From Frankia sp. RB7 (GTDB taxonomy: Bacteria > Pseudomonadota > Alphaproteobacteria > Rhizobiales > Xanthobacteraceae): a stretch of 64,000 nucleotides of DNA. A model generated the notes under the pieces. It saw only the letters and a list, made by a program, of their open reading frames with translations. It had not been told where the DNA came from and searched no databases. The position numbers were made by a program, and so were the translations under genes. This document shows positions 9,840 to 19,254 of the stretch, in pieces. Every line of letters begins with the position of its first letter. Positions within the stretch are counted from its first letter, which is position 1. The stretch covers positions 1 through 64,000 of the forward strand of contig JAUEPE010000030.1 of assembly GCA_030403585.1 (NCBI GenBank). The letters are read 5' to 3'.

Positions 9840-10570
9840 TTGCCTGTATCGCTGAGTTTGGCCTTGTCAGCCTCGGGATAAGTGGTCGCGGTGGAAGCGC
9901 CCTTGCGGTAGCGGTCGAACGCGATGTCGCGCCGTGCGGTATAGGCCGGCGTCTCCGCGCGGGGCTGCTCGAGGTCGGCGGGGTTGTCGATCATCGCGGC
10001 AAGATTGCGCTGGGTGGCGCAGCCGAGATTGAAGTAGGGCTGGTTCTCGTTGTGGCCGGGATCGAGGATCGATGGTCCCATGTCCTCGGGCCACAACCCG
10101 CAGGGGCCGGCGACCGCCGCGATCCTGGAGTAGCTCAGCCGGATGGTCGGCAGCAGGGCGGGATCTTCGGGACGATAGGAGTGCTGGACGATGGCGCGCG
10201 ACGGCACGCCGCTGCTGCCGAGCACGCCGCGGATTTCGCGATAGGTCGCAGCAGCCGCGCGCGAATTGGTGGTGTCGATGGGCACGTCGACGACGACGGA
10301 GCCGGTGCCTTCGCGCACCCAGTCCTGGGCAATGCCCATCACGTCGGCGTGCTGCGCGGTCGAAAGTCCGCCGCGCGCCTTGCCGACGAAAATCACGATC
10401 GAGCGCTTGGCTTCCTGCACCGCGATCGGGTGACGCATGCGGTAGTCGGTCGGCACCGTCTGGGTGGTGGCGACGTCGCCCGTGGTGTTGCAGGCTCCCA
10501 GCATGACGGAGAGCCCCGTCAGCGCGAGCGCGATGCGCAAATTGCGACGTCGATCATTTGTCTTCGTCAT
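9836..10570 (-). CDS. cpaD: CpaD, pilus assembly lipoprotein
   Basis: A 244-residue outer-membrane-associated lipoprotein of the Tad apparatus. Seen: signal peptide with lipobox LGAC followed by NTTGD near residue 27, and the family segments DYRMRHPIAVQEA and the C-terminal NLGCATQRNLAAMIDNPADL. Known: CpaD acts with the secretin CpaC. It lies 63 bases after cpaC and overlaps cpaE by 4 bases, consistent with one operon. Confidence 0.95.
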   Translation of the reverse strand: MTKTNDRRRNLRIALALTGLSVMLGACNTTGDVATTQTVPTDYRMRHPIAVQEAKRSIVIFVGKARGGLSTAQHADVMGIAQDWVREGTGSVVVDVPIDTTNSRAAAATYREIRGVLGSSGVPSRAIVQHSYRPEDPALLPTIRLSYSRIAAVAGPCGLWPEDMGPSILDPGHNENQPYFNLGCATQRNLAAMIDNPADLEQPRAETPAYTARRDIAFDRYRKGASTATTYPEADKAKLSDTGK

Positions 10571-10633
10571 CGCTTCATCCCCTCTTGCCCAAGTCTTGTC
10601 CCAAGTCTTGTCCCGGTCCCCAAACCGTTGGTG

Positions 10634-12154
10634 TCAGTCGATGATGAAGCCAAAATCACCGCGATTGCCCTCGATCGGATCGACGCGGCGCGCGATGCCG
10701 TAGAGGCGGTTCATGCGGCCGAGCAGCGCCGACTGCGCATCCGACGACGGCGCGAAGCCGTCATCGGGCCGCGATAATTCCTTCTGGGCGACCGCGCGCA
10801 CCACATAGGGCGTCACGATCACCATCAGTTCGGTCTCGTTGTTGACGAAGTCCTGGCTGCGGAACAGCGCGCCGAGGATCGGCACCTGATCCATGCCGGG
10901 CAGGCCGTTGACGGCCTGCTTGGTCTGCTGCTGAATCAGGCCGGCCATCGCCATCGAGCCGCCCGAGGGAATTTCCAGCGTCGTCTCGGCGCGACGGGTC
11001 TGGACCGAGGGGATGGTGATCGAGTTGGTCGAGCTCGAGGACAGCGCCTGCGACACGGTGATGGAGTTCTGGTTCGACAGCTCCGAGACCTCGGTCATCA
11101 CCCGCAGGCTGATGCGGCCTTCGCTCAGCACGACCGGGGTGAAGTTCAGCGAGATGCCGAACTTCTTGTAGGTGATCTGGGTGGTACAGACATGCGTGGT
11201 CGGGTCGCAGGCGTAGCCCCCGGGAATTGGAAATTCGCCACCGGCGATGAAGGTCGCCGATTCACCGGAGATCGCCGTCAGGCTCGGCTCGGCCAGGGTG
11301 CGCATCACGCCGGCGGTTTCCATCGCGCGCATCGTGGCGCTGACGGTGGCAACGCCCTTGGCGAGGCCGGCAACGCCGAGCCCGTTGCCGCTGACCAGCG
11401 GTCCGCCGCTGGCCGAGAACGGGTTGGAATTGTTGAAATTCACCACTGCGGTCCCGGCGTTCAGGCTGGCGCTGAGATCGACACCCAATTGCTTGACGAT
11501 GTCGCGGCGGACTTCGCCGACGACGACCTTCAGCATCACCTGATCGCGGCCGCGCACGACGATGTTGTTGACGACCTTGTCGGGGCCGCCGACGAGCTTG
11601 GCGGCGACGTCGCCGGCCTGCTGGGCCTCGACCGGGCTCGACACCGAGCCGGTCAGCATTACGCTGTCGCCGACGCCCTCGATCTGCACGCCCGGTAGCG
11701 CTGAGCGCAGCGCCGTGCGCATGCCGTTGAGGTCGCGCTTGACCGCGATGTCGTAGGAAGCGACCTGCTGGCCGTCGGCGGAGAAGAACACTACGTTGGT
11801 CTGTCCGACCGTGCCGCCGATGATATAGGCGCGCTGCGCCGAGCGGATCACCGCGTTGGCGATCTTGGGATCGGCCACCAGCACGTCCTTGACCTCGCGC
11901 GGCAGGTCGATGACGACCGACTTGCCGACGCCGAGCGACAGTGAACGGGTCCGCGCCGGCGCGATGGTCGCAACCGGCGACACGCCGAGGTCCGGCGCCT
12001 GCATCGGCGCCTGGTCTCCGACCGGCGCATCCGCAGCGCGGACGAAATCGGGGGCTGCGACCAGCCCCAGTAACAGCATTGCCCCTGCCCAGAACGAGCC
12101 GGCGCGCTTCCCCCGAATGCGCAGGCCCATCCGATTGTCCCCGTACTTCATCAT
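10634..12154 (-). CDS. cpaC: CpaC/RcpA, outer-membrane secretin of the Tad pilus
   Basis: A 506-residue type II/III secretin family protein that forms the outer-membrane channel for the Flp pilus. In order: signal peptide (about 15-41), the pilus/flagellar N-terminal domain (SLSLGVGKSVVIDLPREVKDVLVADPKIANAVI), a BON-like segment near residues 150-200 (VMLTGSVSSPVEAQQAGDVA), then the secretin domain with VPILGALFRS near the end. Two adjacent ATGs are possible at the start. It lies 7 bases after cpaB and is clearly co-transcribed. Confidence 0.96.
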   Translation of the reverse strand: MMKYGDNRMGLRIRGKRAGSFWAGAMLLLGLVAAPDFVRAADAPVGDQAPMQAPDLGVSPVATIAPARTRSLSLGVGKSVVIDLPREVKDVLVADPKIANAVIRSAQRAYIIGGTVGQTNVVFFSADGQQVASYDIAVKRDLNGMRTALRSALPGVQIEGVGDSVMLTGSVSSPVEAQQAGDVAAKLVGGPDKVVNNIVVRGRDQVMLKVVVGEVRRDIVKQLGVDLSASLNAGTAVVNFNNSNPFSASGGPLVSGNGLGVAGLAKGVATVSATMRAMETAGVMRTLAEPSLTAISGESATFIAGGEFPIPGGYACDPTTHVCTTQITYKKFGISLNFTPVVLSEGRISLRVMTEVSELSNQNSITVSQALSSSSTNSITIPSVQTRRAETTLEIPSGGSMAMAGLIQQQTKQAVNGLPGMDQVPILGALFRSQDFVNNETELMVIVTPYVVRAVAQKELSRPDDGFAPSSDAQSALLGRMNRLYGIARRVDPIEGNRGDFGFIID

Positions 12155-12161
12155 GTCCCCA

Positions 12162-12980
12162 TCACTTCTGTGACGTCAGTTGTCGCGCCTGCACGCCGTA
12201 GCGGATCACGTTCACGCCGCTCGAACGCTGTTTGAGCGCCTGGTCCTCAGGTGCGCCGTCGGAGGCGCTGGCATCGGCGATGCTGCGCAGTGCAAGTGTC
12301 AGCGTGCCGCCCTGGCGCGAGGCCGAGAGCGTCGCGACCTGGTCGGGCCGGAGCTCGAGCGTGACGGTCTTGCCGACGACGGCGTTCTGGCCGTCCTTCT
12401 CCTTCGGCGCCTGGTCGATGGCGAGCACGCGGATGTTGGTCAGGACGACCTCTGACAGGATCAGGTCATTGCCGCCGGTCGAGCCGTTGGCGCCGTCGGG
12501 ATTCTTCAGGCGGCGCGTCAGGACGATGTCGACGCGGTCGTTCGGCAGGATGAAGCCGCCGGCCGCGGTCTCGGCGGAGATCTCGGTGGACACGGCCCGC
12601 ATGCCGGACGGCAGGATCGCGGCCATGAAGCCGGAGCCGTCGGCTCTCACCAGCTTCTGCTCGCGGATCGGCTCGCCCTGCATCAAGGGTACGCGCGCGA
12701 TCGAGCCGGCGATCTGGGTCTGTGCGTCGGGCCTGCTGTCGCGGCGGATGAAGGCGCTGCTTGCGGTCGATTGCGGCCAGGTCTGCCATTGCAGATCCTC
12801 GGCCTTCACGGCCTGGCCGAGCTGAATGTCGGATTTGGCGACGAGCACCTCGACCGTCGGCAGCTTCTCGGCCACCGGGAGCGCGGGCGCGGGTTTGTTG
12901 TCGTAGCCGCTCGCCAGATACGCAGCGACGCCGCCGGCGCCCAGCGCGATGACGAGAACGACAATGCGTGCGGTGTTCAT
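12162..12980 (-). CDS. cpaB: CpaB/RcpC, Tad pilus assembly protein
   Basis: A 272-residue protein with one N-terminal membrane or signal segment (RIVVLVIALGAGGVAAYLASG), then an SAF-type domain (PTVEVLVAKSDIQLGQAVKAEDLQWQ) and a later RcpC domain (GFILPNDRVDIVLTRR). Known: CpaB sits in the periplasm next to the secretin. It is the first gene of the run here; cpaA and Flp pilin genes, which usually precede cpaB, are missing. Upstream is a 443-base gene-free region that must hold the promoter. Confidence 0.94.
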   Translation of the reverse strand: MNTARIVVLVIALGAGGVAAYLASGYDNKPAPALPVAEKLPTVEVLVAKSDIQLGQAVKAEDLQWQTWPQSTASSAFIRRDSRPDAQTQIAGSIARVPLMQGEPIREQKLVRADGSGFMAAILPSGMRAVSTEISAETAAGGFILPNDRVDIVLTRRLKNPDGANGSTGGNDLILSEVVLTNIRVLAIDQAPKEKDGQNAVVGKTVTLELRPDQVATLSASRQGGTLTLALRSIADASASDGAPEDQALKQRSSGVNVIRYGVQARQLTSQK

Positions 12981-13423
12981 ACGCTTCTACTCTTACGCGG
13001 GGCACTCGAACCGCGCGTGGCGGGTTCCCCCGCATCGATGAGTAGGGAGTAAAAGTATAAGGGGTGTTGCGAGACCGAGTGTGATGGTCAGTGATGCTAC
13101 TGGTTTTGGGCAGATGGTGAATGCCGCGTTAGTCGGACGGCGCCGGCCCCGTAGATTCACGCAAGCGCGCTCATGCGTTCGCACGAGGCGCGGGGCGTCA
13201 TGGTGAATGGGTGGTTAGTGATGTGTCACGTCAGGAGTGCCGTCCCAAACGACGGTGGTCGCCCGTCATCCTGAGGTGCGAGCTCTTGCGAGCCTCGAAG
13301 GATGCACGGCCCTGATGCCTCGACGCCACCACCAGCCGGGCCGTCGCCCTTCGAGGGCCGCTGAAGAAGCGGCCACCTCAGGGTGACGGTGACGGATTGA
13401 ATACCCGGGCTACGCGCCGCCGC
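12981..13423. other. Gene-free region upstream of cpaB
   Basis: 443 bases between cpaB and the end of gshB, both on the minus strand. The half nearest cpaB should contain the cpa promoter, but I cannot assign the boxes by eye. I looked for a short Flp pilin gene (55-70 codons with a hydrophobic G/E..Y prepilin motif) on both strands and found none. The half nearest gshB is a palindromic repeat listed separately. Confidence 0.6.
13264..13388. repeat. Palindromic intergenic repeat, family B (copy 1)
   Basis: The outer arms are cgtcatcctgaggtg at the left and cacctcagggtgacg at the right. Inside are the words gcctcgaaggatg and cccttcgagggccgc. The same vocabulary (cctgaggnnc, tctcgaaggatgg) recurs at 30087-30217, so this is a dispersed family. 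It lies behind gshB on the promoter side of nothing obvious and may act as the gshB transcription end. Confidence 0.75.
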
Positions 13424-14368
13424 CTACTTCGCCCGCTTCTGCTCGATCACGTCCCAGACCTTGGCCGCAACATCGGGGCCGCCGAGCCGCGCGATGGCGC
13501 GGATGCCGGTGGGCGAGGTCACGTTGATCTCGGTGAGGTTGCCGTTGATGACGTCGATGCCGACGAACAGCAGTCCGCGCTCGCGCAGCGCCGGGCCGAC
13601 GGTGGCGCAAATCTCGCGTTCGCGCGGGGTCAGCTCGGTCTCCTTTGCCGCACCGCCGCGCACCATGTTGGAGCGGAGGTCGTCGGCGGCCGGCACGCGG
13701 TTCACCGCGCCTGCGAATTCGCCATTGACCAGGATGATGCGCTTGTCGCCGAGCTTCACCTCGGGGATGAACTGCTGGATCACCCAGGCCTCTTTGAAGG
13801 TCACCGAGAACATGTCGTAGAGCGAGCCGAAATTCATGTCCTGCGGCATCACGCGGAAGACCGCCGCGCCGCCATGGCCGTGCAGCGGCTTCATCACGAC
13901 GGCACCATGCTTGTCGCGGAACGCGTTGATCTCATCGAGGTCGCGCGAGATCAGCGTCGGCGGCATCAGCTGCGGAAAATTCATCACGAACAGCTTTTCG
14001 GGCGCGTTGCGCACCGAAGCGGGATCGTTGACGACCAGCGTCTTCGGGTGAATGCGCTCGAGCAAATGCGTCGAGGTGATGTAGGCGAGGTCGAACGGCG
14101 GATCCTGGCGCAGCAGCACCACGTCGAAGCCGTTCAGCGCCTCGCGCCTGGCCTCGCCGAGGGTGAAGTGATCGCCGGGCTCGTCGCGCACGGTCAGGAG
14201 CTGGACGGGTGCGACGATCTCTTCGCCGACCATCGAGAGTTTGTCGGGCGTGTAATAGGACAGGCCGTGGCCGCGCTTCTGTGCCTCCAGGAGCAGCGCA
14301 AAGGTGGAATCGCCCTTGATGTTGATGCGGGCGATGGGGTCCATCTGGACGGCGACGTTCAATTTCAT
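13424..14368 (-). CDS. gshB: Glutathione synthetase
   Basis: GshB ligates gamma-glutamylcysteine and glycine with ATP to make glutathione. It is an ATP-grasp protein of 314 residues, the usual length. Seen: N-terminal [22 protein letters not shown], the phosphate-binding segment [15 protein letters not shown], and the C-terminal metal-binding [17 protein letters not shown] 14368 is chosen because conserved homology begins there; the frame stays open upstream. It follows yraN and rsmI on the same strand with a 10-base gap, the conserved alphaproteobacterial neighbourhood. Confidence 0.97.
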   Translation of the reverse strand: MKLNVAVQMDPIARINIKGDSTFALLLEAQKRGHGLSYYTPDKLSMVGEEIVAPVQLLTVRDEPGDHFTLGEARREALNGFDVVLLRQDPPFDLAYITSTHLLERIHPKTLVVNDPASVRNAPEKLFVMNFPQLMPPTLISRDLDEINAFRDKHGAVVMKPLHGHGGAAVFRVMPQDMNFGSLYDMFSVTFKEAWVIQQFIPEVKLGDKRIILVNGEFAGAVNRVPAADDLRSNMVRGGAAKETELTPREREICATVGPALRERGLLFVGIDVINGNLTEINVTSPTGIRAIARLGGPDVAAKVWDVIEQKRAK

Positions 14369-14378
14369 GGTCTGCCTT

Positions 14379-14780
14379 TCAGGTCGAGGCGTCGAATGCC
14401 GCCAACACATGGCGCGGAAGTGATCGCGGCGCAATCAGCATGGCGTCGAATCTCAATTCGAATTCCGCATGCTCGGGATGCGTGGCAAGCCAGCCCTGCG
14501 CGGCGTCGATGATGCGCTGTTGCTGGCGCGGCGTCACCGCATAGGCGGCCTCATCGAGGCTGGCGCGCGCCTTGACCTCGACGAAGGCGATCAAATTGCG
14601 ACGGCGCGCCACGAGGTCGATCTCGCCATGCGGGGTGCGGTAGCGCTTGGCGAGGATGCGGTAGCCCTTCGCCATCAGGAAAGCCGCGGCGCGGCTCTCG
14701 GCCGAGATGCCGGTGCGGAATGCGGCGACGCGCTCGGGTGAGGCCACTTTTGGTTCCGCTGTGTCCTTAGTCTTCGCCAT
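14379..14780 (-). CDS. YraN (UPF0102) family nuclease-fold protein
   Basis: A 133-residue protein of the UPF0102 family, which has an endonuclease-like (PD-(D/E)xK) fold and no firmly established role. Seen: [32 protein letters not shown], where the D and E-x-K of the fold are in GEIDLVA and FVEVKA. The start at 14780 overlaps the end of rsmI by 14 bases, so the two are probably co-translated. The family commonly sits beside rsmI, as here. Confidence 0.92.
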   Translation of the reverse strand: MAKTKDTAEPKVASPERVAAFRTGISAESRAAAFLMAKGYRILAKRYRTPHGEIDLVARRRNLIAFVEVKARASLDEAAYAVTPRQQQRIIDAAQGWLATHPEHAEFELRFDAMLIAPRSLPRHVLAAFDAST

Positions 14781-15717
14781 CGCTGCCTCGCAAATCTTTT
14801 GCGAGCTCGAGCGCGCGGGCATAGACCTCGCGGCGCGGCCGCCCCGAGAGCGCGACCGCGTGCGCGACGGCGTCCTTGACGCTATGCGTGGCGAGCTGCT
14901 CGCGCAGGAGATCGTCCAGCGCATCCGATGTCAGCACATCGGCATCCGCGGCAGGCGGAGCGATCACCAGCACGAATTCGCCGCGCGTCTCCAGCGTGTC
15001 TGCCTGGCGCGCCAGCTCGCTCAGCGTCGCGCGCGAAATCTCCTCGTGCAGTTTTGTCAGCTCGCGGCAGATCGCGGCTTCGCGGCTGCCCATGATCTCG
15101 GCGAGCTCGGCGAGCGTGTCCTGGACGCGGTTGCCGGAGTCGAACATCACCAGCGTCGCATCGATGCGGGCAAGCTCAGTGAGGCGCGACCGTCGTGCGG
15201 CGGATTTCGACGGCAAAAATCCCTCGAAGAAGAAACGGTCGGTCGGAAGTGCTGCGACCGACAGTGCCGCCAGCACCGAGGACGGGCCCGGCAGCGCATA
15301 AACCGCATGGCCGGCGGCGCAGACCTCGCGCACCAGCTTGTAACCGGGATCGGAAATCAATGGCGTGCCGGCATCCGATACCAGCGCGATCGAGCCGCCT
15401 GCGGCAAGCGCCTCCAGGATCTTTGGGCGGGCGGCCTCGGCATTGTGCTCGTGATATTGCTTGAGCTGCGCCGAGATGTCGTAGCGCTCGGTCAGGCGCC
15501 GGGTGATGCGGGTGTCCTCGCAGGCGATGACGTCGACCCCGGCCAGCGTTTGCAGCGCGCGCAGGGTGATGTCGCCGAGATTGCCGATCGGGGTTGCGAC
15601 CAGATAGAGGCCGGCCGCCGGCTTCGGCGCCGCGAGCCGATGGGCGTCGATGGAGAAACCGCGCGGGGCGGCGTCTGTGCCTTCAGGCGTATTTATCGGG
15701 GCCGGCTTTGCGCGCAT
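14767..15717 (-). CDS. rsmI: RsmI, 16S rRNA (cytidine-1402-2'-O)-methyltransferase
   Basis: RsmI 2'-O-methylates C1402 in the decoding centre of 16S rRNA using SAM. It is a 316-residue member of the tetrapyrrole-methylase fold. Seen: [20 protein letters not shown], and [12 protein letters not shown], the three diagnostic segments. The N-terminal 35 residues are an unconserved extension, so a slightly shorter protein is possible. It is divergent from the LpoA-like gene across a 338-base spacer and leads the rsmI-yraN-gshB run. Confidence 0.96.
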   Translation of the reverse strand: MRAKPAPINTPEGTDAAPRGFSIDAHRLAAPKPAAGLYLVATPIGNLGDITLRALQTLAGVDVIACEDTRITRRLTERYDISAQLKQYHEHNAEAARPKILEALAAGGSIALVSDAGTPLISDPGYKLVREVCAAGHAVYALPGPSSVLAALSVAALPTDRFFFEGFLPSKSAARRSRLTELARIDATLVMFDSGNRVQDTLAELAEIMGSREAAICRELTKLHEEISRATLSELARQADTLETRGEFVLVIAPPAADADVLTSDALDDLLREQLATHSVKDAVAHAVALSGRPRREVYARALELAKDLRGSDGED

Positions 15718-16055
15718 AATGAATCGAACTTAGGCATGATCCCTGGGGCTGGGAACCTGTCCCTTGAAAAAGATCGTACCGGGTGAGGGGCGAGGAAGGG
15801 CTGGAATGTGATGGATGCGGCATCACATTCCCTAGGAATGAAGCGTCAGCGCCATATTCGCGGCGGAAACGCCGCCTTGATGCTGGATGATGGACGGCGA
15901 ACAGCCAGCCAGGAACCGAGGGCAGCCGCGTTAAGCGGCCATTATCCTTTTGTTTTGGTTAACTATTTGCCGACAATATGCCTGAATCCGCGGCTTCTGT
16001 CGCGGCAAGATTTGTTGTGATCGGCTGGCGACGGCTGGTCAGAAGAGAAGCTGCC
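15718..16055. other. Divergent promoter region between rsmI and the LpoA-like gene
   Basis: 338 bases without a credible gene. It should contain the promoters of rsmI (leftward) and the LpoA-like lipoprotein (rightward). A stretch around 15940-15975 is locally AT-rich (ttatccttttgttttggttaac), the likeliest core-promoter area for the rightward gene. I cannot assign exact boxes. A 70-codon frame here shows no family features and was not called. Confidence 0.5.
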
Positions 16056-17291
16056 ATGGTGGGCCCGCGTGATCCGAAGTCTTCCGTTCAGGGGCCCCGT
16101 TTCTCGGGCGCGACCCGACGGAGTGCGCTTGGCCTGCTGCTGGGTACGCCGCTGCTGTCGGCCTGCGCCGGCGTGCAGCAGAGCCTCAGCCAGTTTTCCA
16201 ACCCGTTCTCCAGCTCCTCTCCGCCGCCGGCCCAGCCGGCCGGCCCGCCGCAGCAGGCGACCACCGCCGGCACCGGCGGCGTGAAGGTTGCCGTGATCCT
16301 GCCGCTCTCGGCGGCCGGCAATGCCGGGCTCGCGGCGCAATCCATGCGCAACGCCGCCGAGATGGCGCTGGCCGAGTTCCAGAACCCGAACATCCAGCTC
16401 CTGATCAAGGACGACAATGGCAGCCCGCAGGGCGCGCAAGCCGGCGCGCAGCAGGCGGTCGACGAAGGCGCCGAAATCATTTTGGGGCCGCTGTTCGCGC
16501 AGTCGGTCCCCGCCGTGGCCCAGGTCGCGCGCACGCGCGGCATCTCGGTGATGGCGTTCTCGACCGATTCGAGCATCGCCGGCCGCGGCGTCTATCTCTT
16601 GAGCTTCCTGCCGGAGTCCGACGTCAATCGCATCGTCGAATATTCCGCCAGCATCGGAAAACGCGCAGTCGCCGTGCTGGTGCCCGACAATGCCTATGGC
16701 AATGTGGTCGAAGCCGCGGTGAAGGCCGCGGTACCCCGGCGCGGCGGACGCATCGTCGCGTTCGAGAAATACGGCGCCGATCGTGCCACGCCGGCGCGCA
16801 CCGTGGCGCAGCAGCTCGGCAGCGCGGATGCGTTGTTCATTGCCGATGACGGCGATGCCGTCGTCGCGGTGGCGGATGCGATGACCGCAGCGGGCGCGAA
16901 TCTGCGCAACATCCAGCTGCTCGGTACTGGTCTCTGGGACAGCCCGCGCGTCTATGCCAGTCCGGCGCTGCAGGGGGGCCTCTATGCCGCGCCAGATCCC
17001 GCCGGCTTCCGTGCGTTCTCCGGCCGCTATCGCACCAAATACGGTGCCGATCCGATCCGCACCGCGACGCTCGCCTATGACGCGGTCGCGCTTGTGGCAG
17101 CGCTCGCGCGCACGCAGGGCACCACGCGCTTCTCGTCCGACGTGCTCACCAACCCGTCGGGCTTCGCCGGCATCGACGGCCTGTTCCGCTTCCGCGCCGA
17201 CGGCACCAACGAGCGTGGGCTCGCTGTGATGAAGGTGACGACGGGCGGCGGTGTTGCGGTCGCGGGCTCGCCGAAGAGTTTTGGGGCGTAG
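16056..17291 (+). CDS. LpoA/YraM-like penicillin-binding protein activator lipoprotein
   Basis: A 411-residue lipoprotein with a periplasmic-binding-protein type I fold. Seen: a signal peptide after an unusual basic N-tail, with lipobox LLSAC, a Ser/Pro-rich linker (SSSSPPPAQPAGPPQQ), then VKVAVILPLSAAGNAGLAAQSMRNAAEMALAE typical of this fold. Known: the C-terminal domain of E. coli LpoA activates PBP1A; alphaproteobacterial relatives lack its N-terminal TPR part, as here. ATG 16056 is preferred over an upstream in-frame start because of the position of the signal peptide. The rsmI-yraN neighbourhood is the same as that of E. coli lpoA. Confidence 0.88.
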   Translation: MVGPRDPKSSVQGPRFSGATRRSALGLLLGTPLLSACAGVQQSLSQFSNPFSSSSPPPAQPAGPPQQATTAGTGGVKVAVILPLSAAGNAGLAAQSMRNAAEMALAEFQNPNIQLLIKDDNGSPQGAQAGAQQAVDEGAEIILGPLFAQSVPAVAQVARTRGISVMAFSTDSSIAGRGVYLLSFLPESDVNRIVEYSASIGKRAVAVLVPDNAYGNVVEAAVKAAVPRRGGRIVAFEKYGADRATPARTVAQQLGSADALFIADDGDAVVAVADAMTAAGANLRNIQLLGTGLWDSPRVYASPALQGGLYAAPDPAGFRAFSGRYRTKYGADPIRTATLAYDAVALVAALARTQGTTRFSSDVLTNPSGFAGIDGLFRFRADGTNERGLAVMKVTTGGGVAVAGSPKSFGA

Positions 17292-17310
17292 CTCGAAACT
17301 ACGGTGCCGT

Positions 17311-17397
17311 AGGGTGGGTTAGCCGAAGGCGTAACCCACCATGCTTCAGCGCACGCGGGACGTAGTTGGTGGGTTACGCTTCGCAAACCCACCCTAC
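17311..17397. repeat. Palindromic intergenic repeat, family C (copy 1)
   Basis: The outer arms are gtagggtgggttagc at the left and the inverted form ending aacccaccctac at the right, with an inner ggcgtaacccacc / ggtgggttacgc pair. A second copy is at 31865-31952. It fills the convergent junction between the LpoA-like gene and hemW. Confidence 0.85.
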
Positions 17398-17406
17398 GAG
17401 ATCACG

Positions 17407-18621
17407 CTATGCCGCGAGATCGGCGACCACTGCGTCCAGCACCGGGAATCCGCTGCTCGTGACGCGCAACCGGCCCGTTGCGTCGACCGTGATCGCGCCT
17501 TCCTCGCGCAGCAGCGCGATGCGTTTGGGGTCTAGCGATCGGCCGGAGAGCGCGGTGTAGCGCTCGGGGTCGATACCTTCGGCCAAACGCAGTCCCATCA
17601 GCAGGAATTCGTCGGCGCGTTCCTCGCTGTTGAGGAGATCGTCGGTGACGACGCCGTGGCCGCTGCTTTCGACCCGCATCAGCCAGGCTTCGGGACGCTT
17701 CTCGGTGGCGGTGGCATGCCTGATGCCGTCGATATCGAGGCGGCCATGCGCGCCGGGACCGACGCCGGCATATTCCTCGCCGCGCCAGTACACGAGATTG
17801 TGCCGGCACTCGGCACCGCGCCGCGCGTGATTGGAAATCTCGTAAGCCGGCAAACCGAGCTTGTCGCAGGTCTCCTGCGTCACGTCATAGAGCGCGCGCG
17901 CGACCGCTTCGTCCGGCGTCTTCAATTTGCCGGCCTGGTGCAGGCCGAAGAATGGCGTGCCTTCTTCGATGGTCAGCTGATAGAGCGACAGATGTTCGGC
18001 CGCTTCATCGATCGCGAGACGCAGCTCGTCGGCCCACATCGCCGGCGTCTGGTCCGGACGGGCGTAGATCAGGTCGAACGAGTAACGATCGAACGAGCGA
18101 CGCGCGATCGCAACGGCATCGAGCGCTTCGCGCGCGCTGTGCATGCGGCCCAGCGCCTTCAGCGAAGCATCGTCGAGCGCCTGGACGCCGAGCGAGACGC
18201 GATTGACGCCGGCGGTGCGATAGCCGGCGAAGCGCGTGGCTTCGACACTGGTCGGGTTTGCCTCGAGCGTCACTTCGACGTCGCCTGCGACTTTCCAGTG
18301 CTTGCCGATCGCATCCAGCACGGCGCCGACGGTTGCCGGCTGCATCAGCGACGGTGTGCCGCCGCCGAGGAAGATCGAGGTGACCTCGCGGCCGGGTGAG
18401 CGCTGCGCGGTCGTTTCGATCTCGCGCGCGAAGGCGGAGGCAAACCGCGTCTCGTCGATCGGGGCGTGGCGGACATGGCTGTTGAAGTCGCAATAGGGGC
18501 ACTTCGACAGGCAGAACGGCCAGTGCACGTAGACGCCGAAGGCTTCGGATTCTTGTTTTGACGCGTTTTCCTGGCGCGAACCGGTATCCACTTCGCTCGA
18601 AAACGCTCTAGCGCGGCTCAA
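17407..18621 (-). CDS. hemW: HemW, radical-SAM haem chaperone (CPO-III-like)
   Basis: A 404-residue radical-SAM protein. Known: HemW binds haem and a 4Fe-4S cluster and is thought to deliver haem; it was long mis-annotated as oxygen-independent coproporphyrinogen oxidase. Seen: the cluster motif [11 protein letters not shown] (CxxxCxxC), GGGTPSL, and the C-terminal EGI segment. The start is odd. The conserved region begins at GVYVHWPF, and the codons before it (about 30) come from a palindromic repeat. TTG 18621 has ggag 7 bases upstream; GTG 18591 is the alternative. With TTG it overlaps the rdgB end by 14 bases. It is the third gene of rph-rdgB-hemW. Confidence 0.9.
   Translation of the reverse strand: MSRARAFSSEVDTGSRQENASKQESEAFGVYVHWPFCLSKCPYCDFNSHVRHAPIDETRFASAFAREIETTAQRSPGREVTSIFLGGGTPSLMQPATVGAVLDAIGKHWKVAGDVEVTLEANPTSVEATRFAGYRTAGVNRVSLGVQALDDASLKALGRMHSAREALDAVAIARRSFDRYSFDLIYARPDQTPAMWADELRLAIDEAAEHLSLYQLTIEEGTPFFGLHQAGKLKTPDEAVARALYDVTQETCDKLGLPAYEISNHARRGAECRHNLVYWRGEEYAGVGPGAHGRLDIDGIRHATATEKRPEAWLMRVESSGHGVVTDDLLNSEERADEFLLMGLRLAEGIDPERYTALSGRSLDPKRIALLREEGAITVDATGRLRVTSSGFPVLDAVVADLAA
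18553..18610. repeat. REP-like palindrome lying across the rdgB stop and hemW start
   Basis: On the minus strand it reads agcgttttcgagcgaagt, then ggataccggttcgcg, then an inverted arm gaaaacgcgtcaaaacaag. The arms gcgttttc and gaaaacgc pair. It supplies the TAG stop of rdgB (18608-18610) and encodes the [16 protein letters not shown] segment at the hemW N-terminus. From general knowledge, similar units are scattered between genes in Bradyrhizobium; no second copy is visible in this window, so the family call rests on that recollection. Confidence 0.7.
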
Positions 18622-19243
18622 GGCAGATCTCCGCCAGTTTCACGAAGGCGCGGGCGCGGTGCGACAGGCCGAGGCCGAGCGGCGGCAGGCCGTGCTTCTC
18701 GATGCTGGTCATCTCGCCGAAGGTGCGGTCGTAACCATCAGGCAAGAACATCGGATCGTAGCCGAAGCCGGCGGTGCCGCGCGGCGGCCAGACCAGCGTG
18801 CCGTCGACGCGCGCCTCGACCTCCTCGAGATGACCGTCAGGCCAGGCGACGCAGAGCGCCGAGACGAAATGCGATCCACGTTTGTCGGGCGTGGTGGCGC
18901 CACGCTCCTGCAACAGGCGCTCGATCTGCGCCATTGCGGCAGCGAAGTCTTTGCTTGGACCGGCCCAGCGTGCGGAGAAAATGCCGGGCGCGCCGTCGAG
19001 CGCGTCGACCACGATGCCGGAATCATCGGCGAAAGCGGGAAGCTTGGTCGCCTGCGCCGCCGCGATCGCCTTGATCGCCGCGTTGCTGCGGAAATCGTTG
19101 CCGGTCTCGTCGGGCTCGGGCAGGCCGAGCTCGCCGGCCGACACCACCTCGATGCCGTGAGGCGCGAGCAGCTCCTTCATCTCGGCGAGCTTGCCGGGAT
19201 TGTGGGTCGCGATGACGAGCTTTCCAGTGATTCGGCGGTGCAT
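18608..19243 (-). CDS. rdgB: RdgB, XTP/dITP pyrophosphatase (HAM1 family)
   Basis: A 211-residue house-cleaning enzyme that removes ITP, dITP and XTP from the nucleotide pool. Seen: the N-terminal [15 protein letters not shown], the catalytic [16 protein letters not shown], and FGYDPMFLP with the SHRARAF end, all diagnostic. ATG 19243 lies 11 bases after the rph stop. The rph-rdgB-hemW order is conserved in alphaproteobacteria. The TAG stop sits in a repeat element. Confidence 0.97.
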   Translation of the reverse strand: MHRRITGKLVIATHNPGKLAEMKELLAPHGIEVVSAGELGLPEPDETGNDFRSNAAIKAIAAAQATKLPAFADDSGIVVDALDGAPGIFSARWAGPSKDFAAAMAQIERLLQERGATTPDKRGSHFVSALCVAWPDGHLEEVEARVDGTLVWPPRGTAGFGYDPMFLPDGYDRTFGEMTSIEKHGLPPLGLGLSHRARAFVKLAEICLEPR

Positions 19244-19254
19244 GGGCCTATTGA

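Noticed and set aside
12981-13423. A Flp pilin gene expected next to cpaB
   Set aside because: I looked for a 50-70 codon frame with a prepilin-type hydrophobic segment and found none; the space holds a repeat.
15808-16020. Seventy-codon frame in the spacer before the LpoA-like gene
   Set aside because: No family features and no convincing ribosome site; the region is better read as a promoter spacer.
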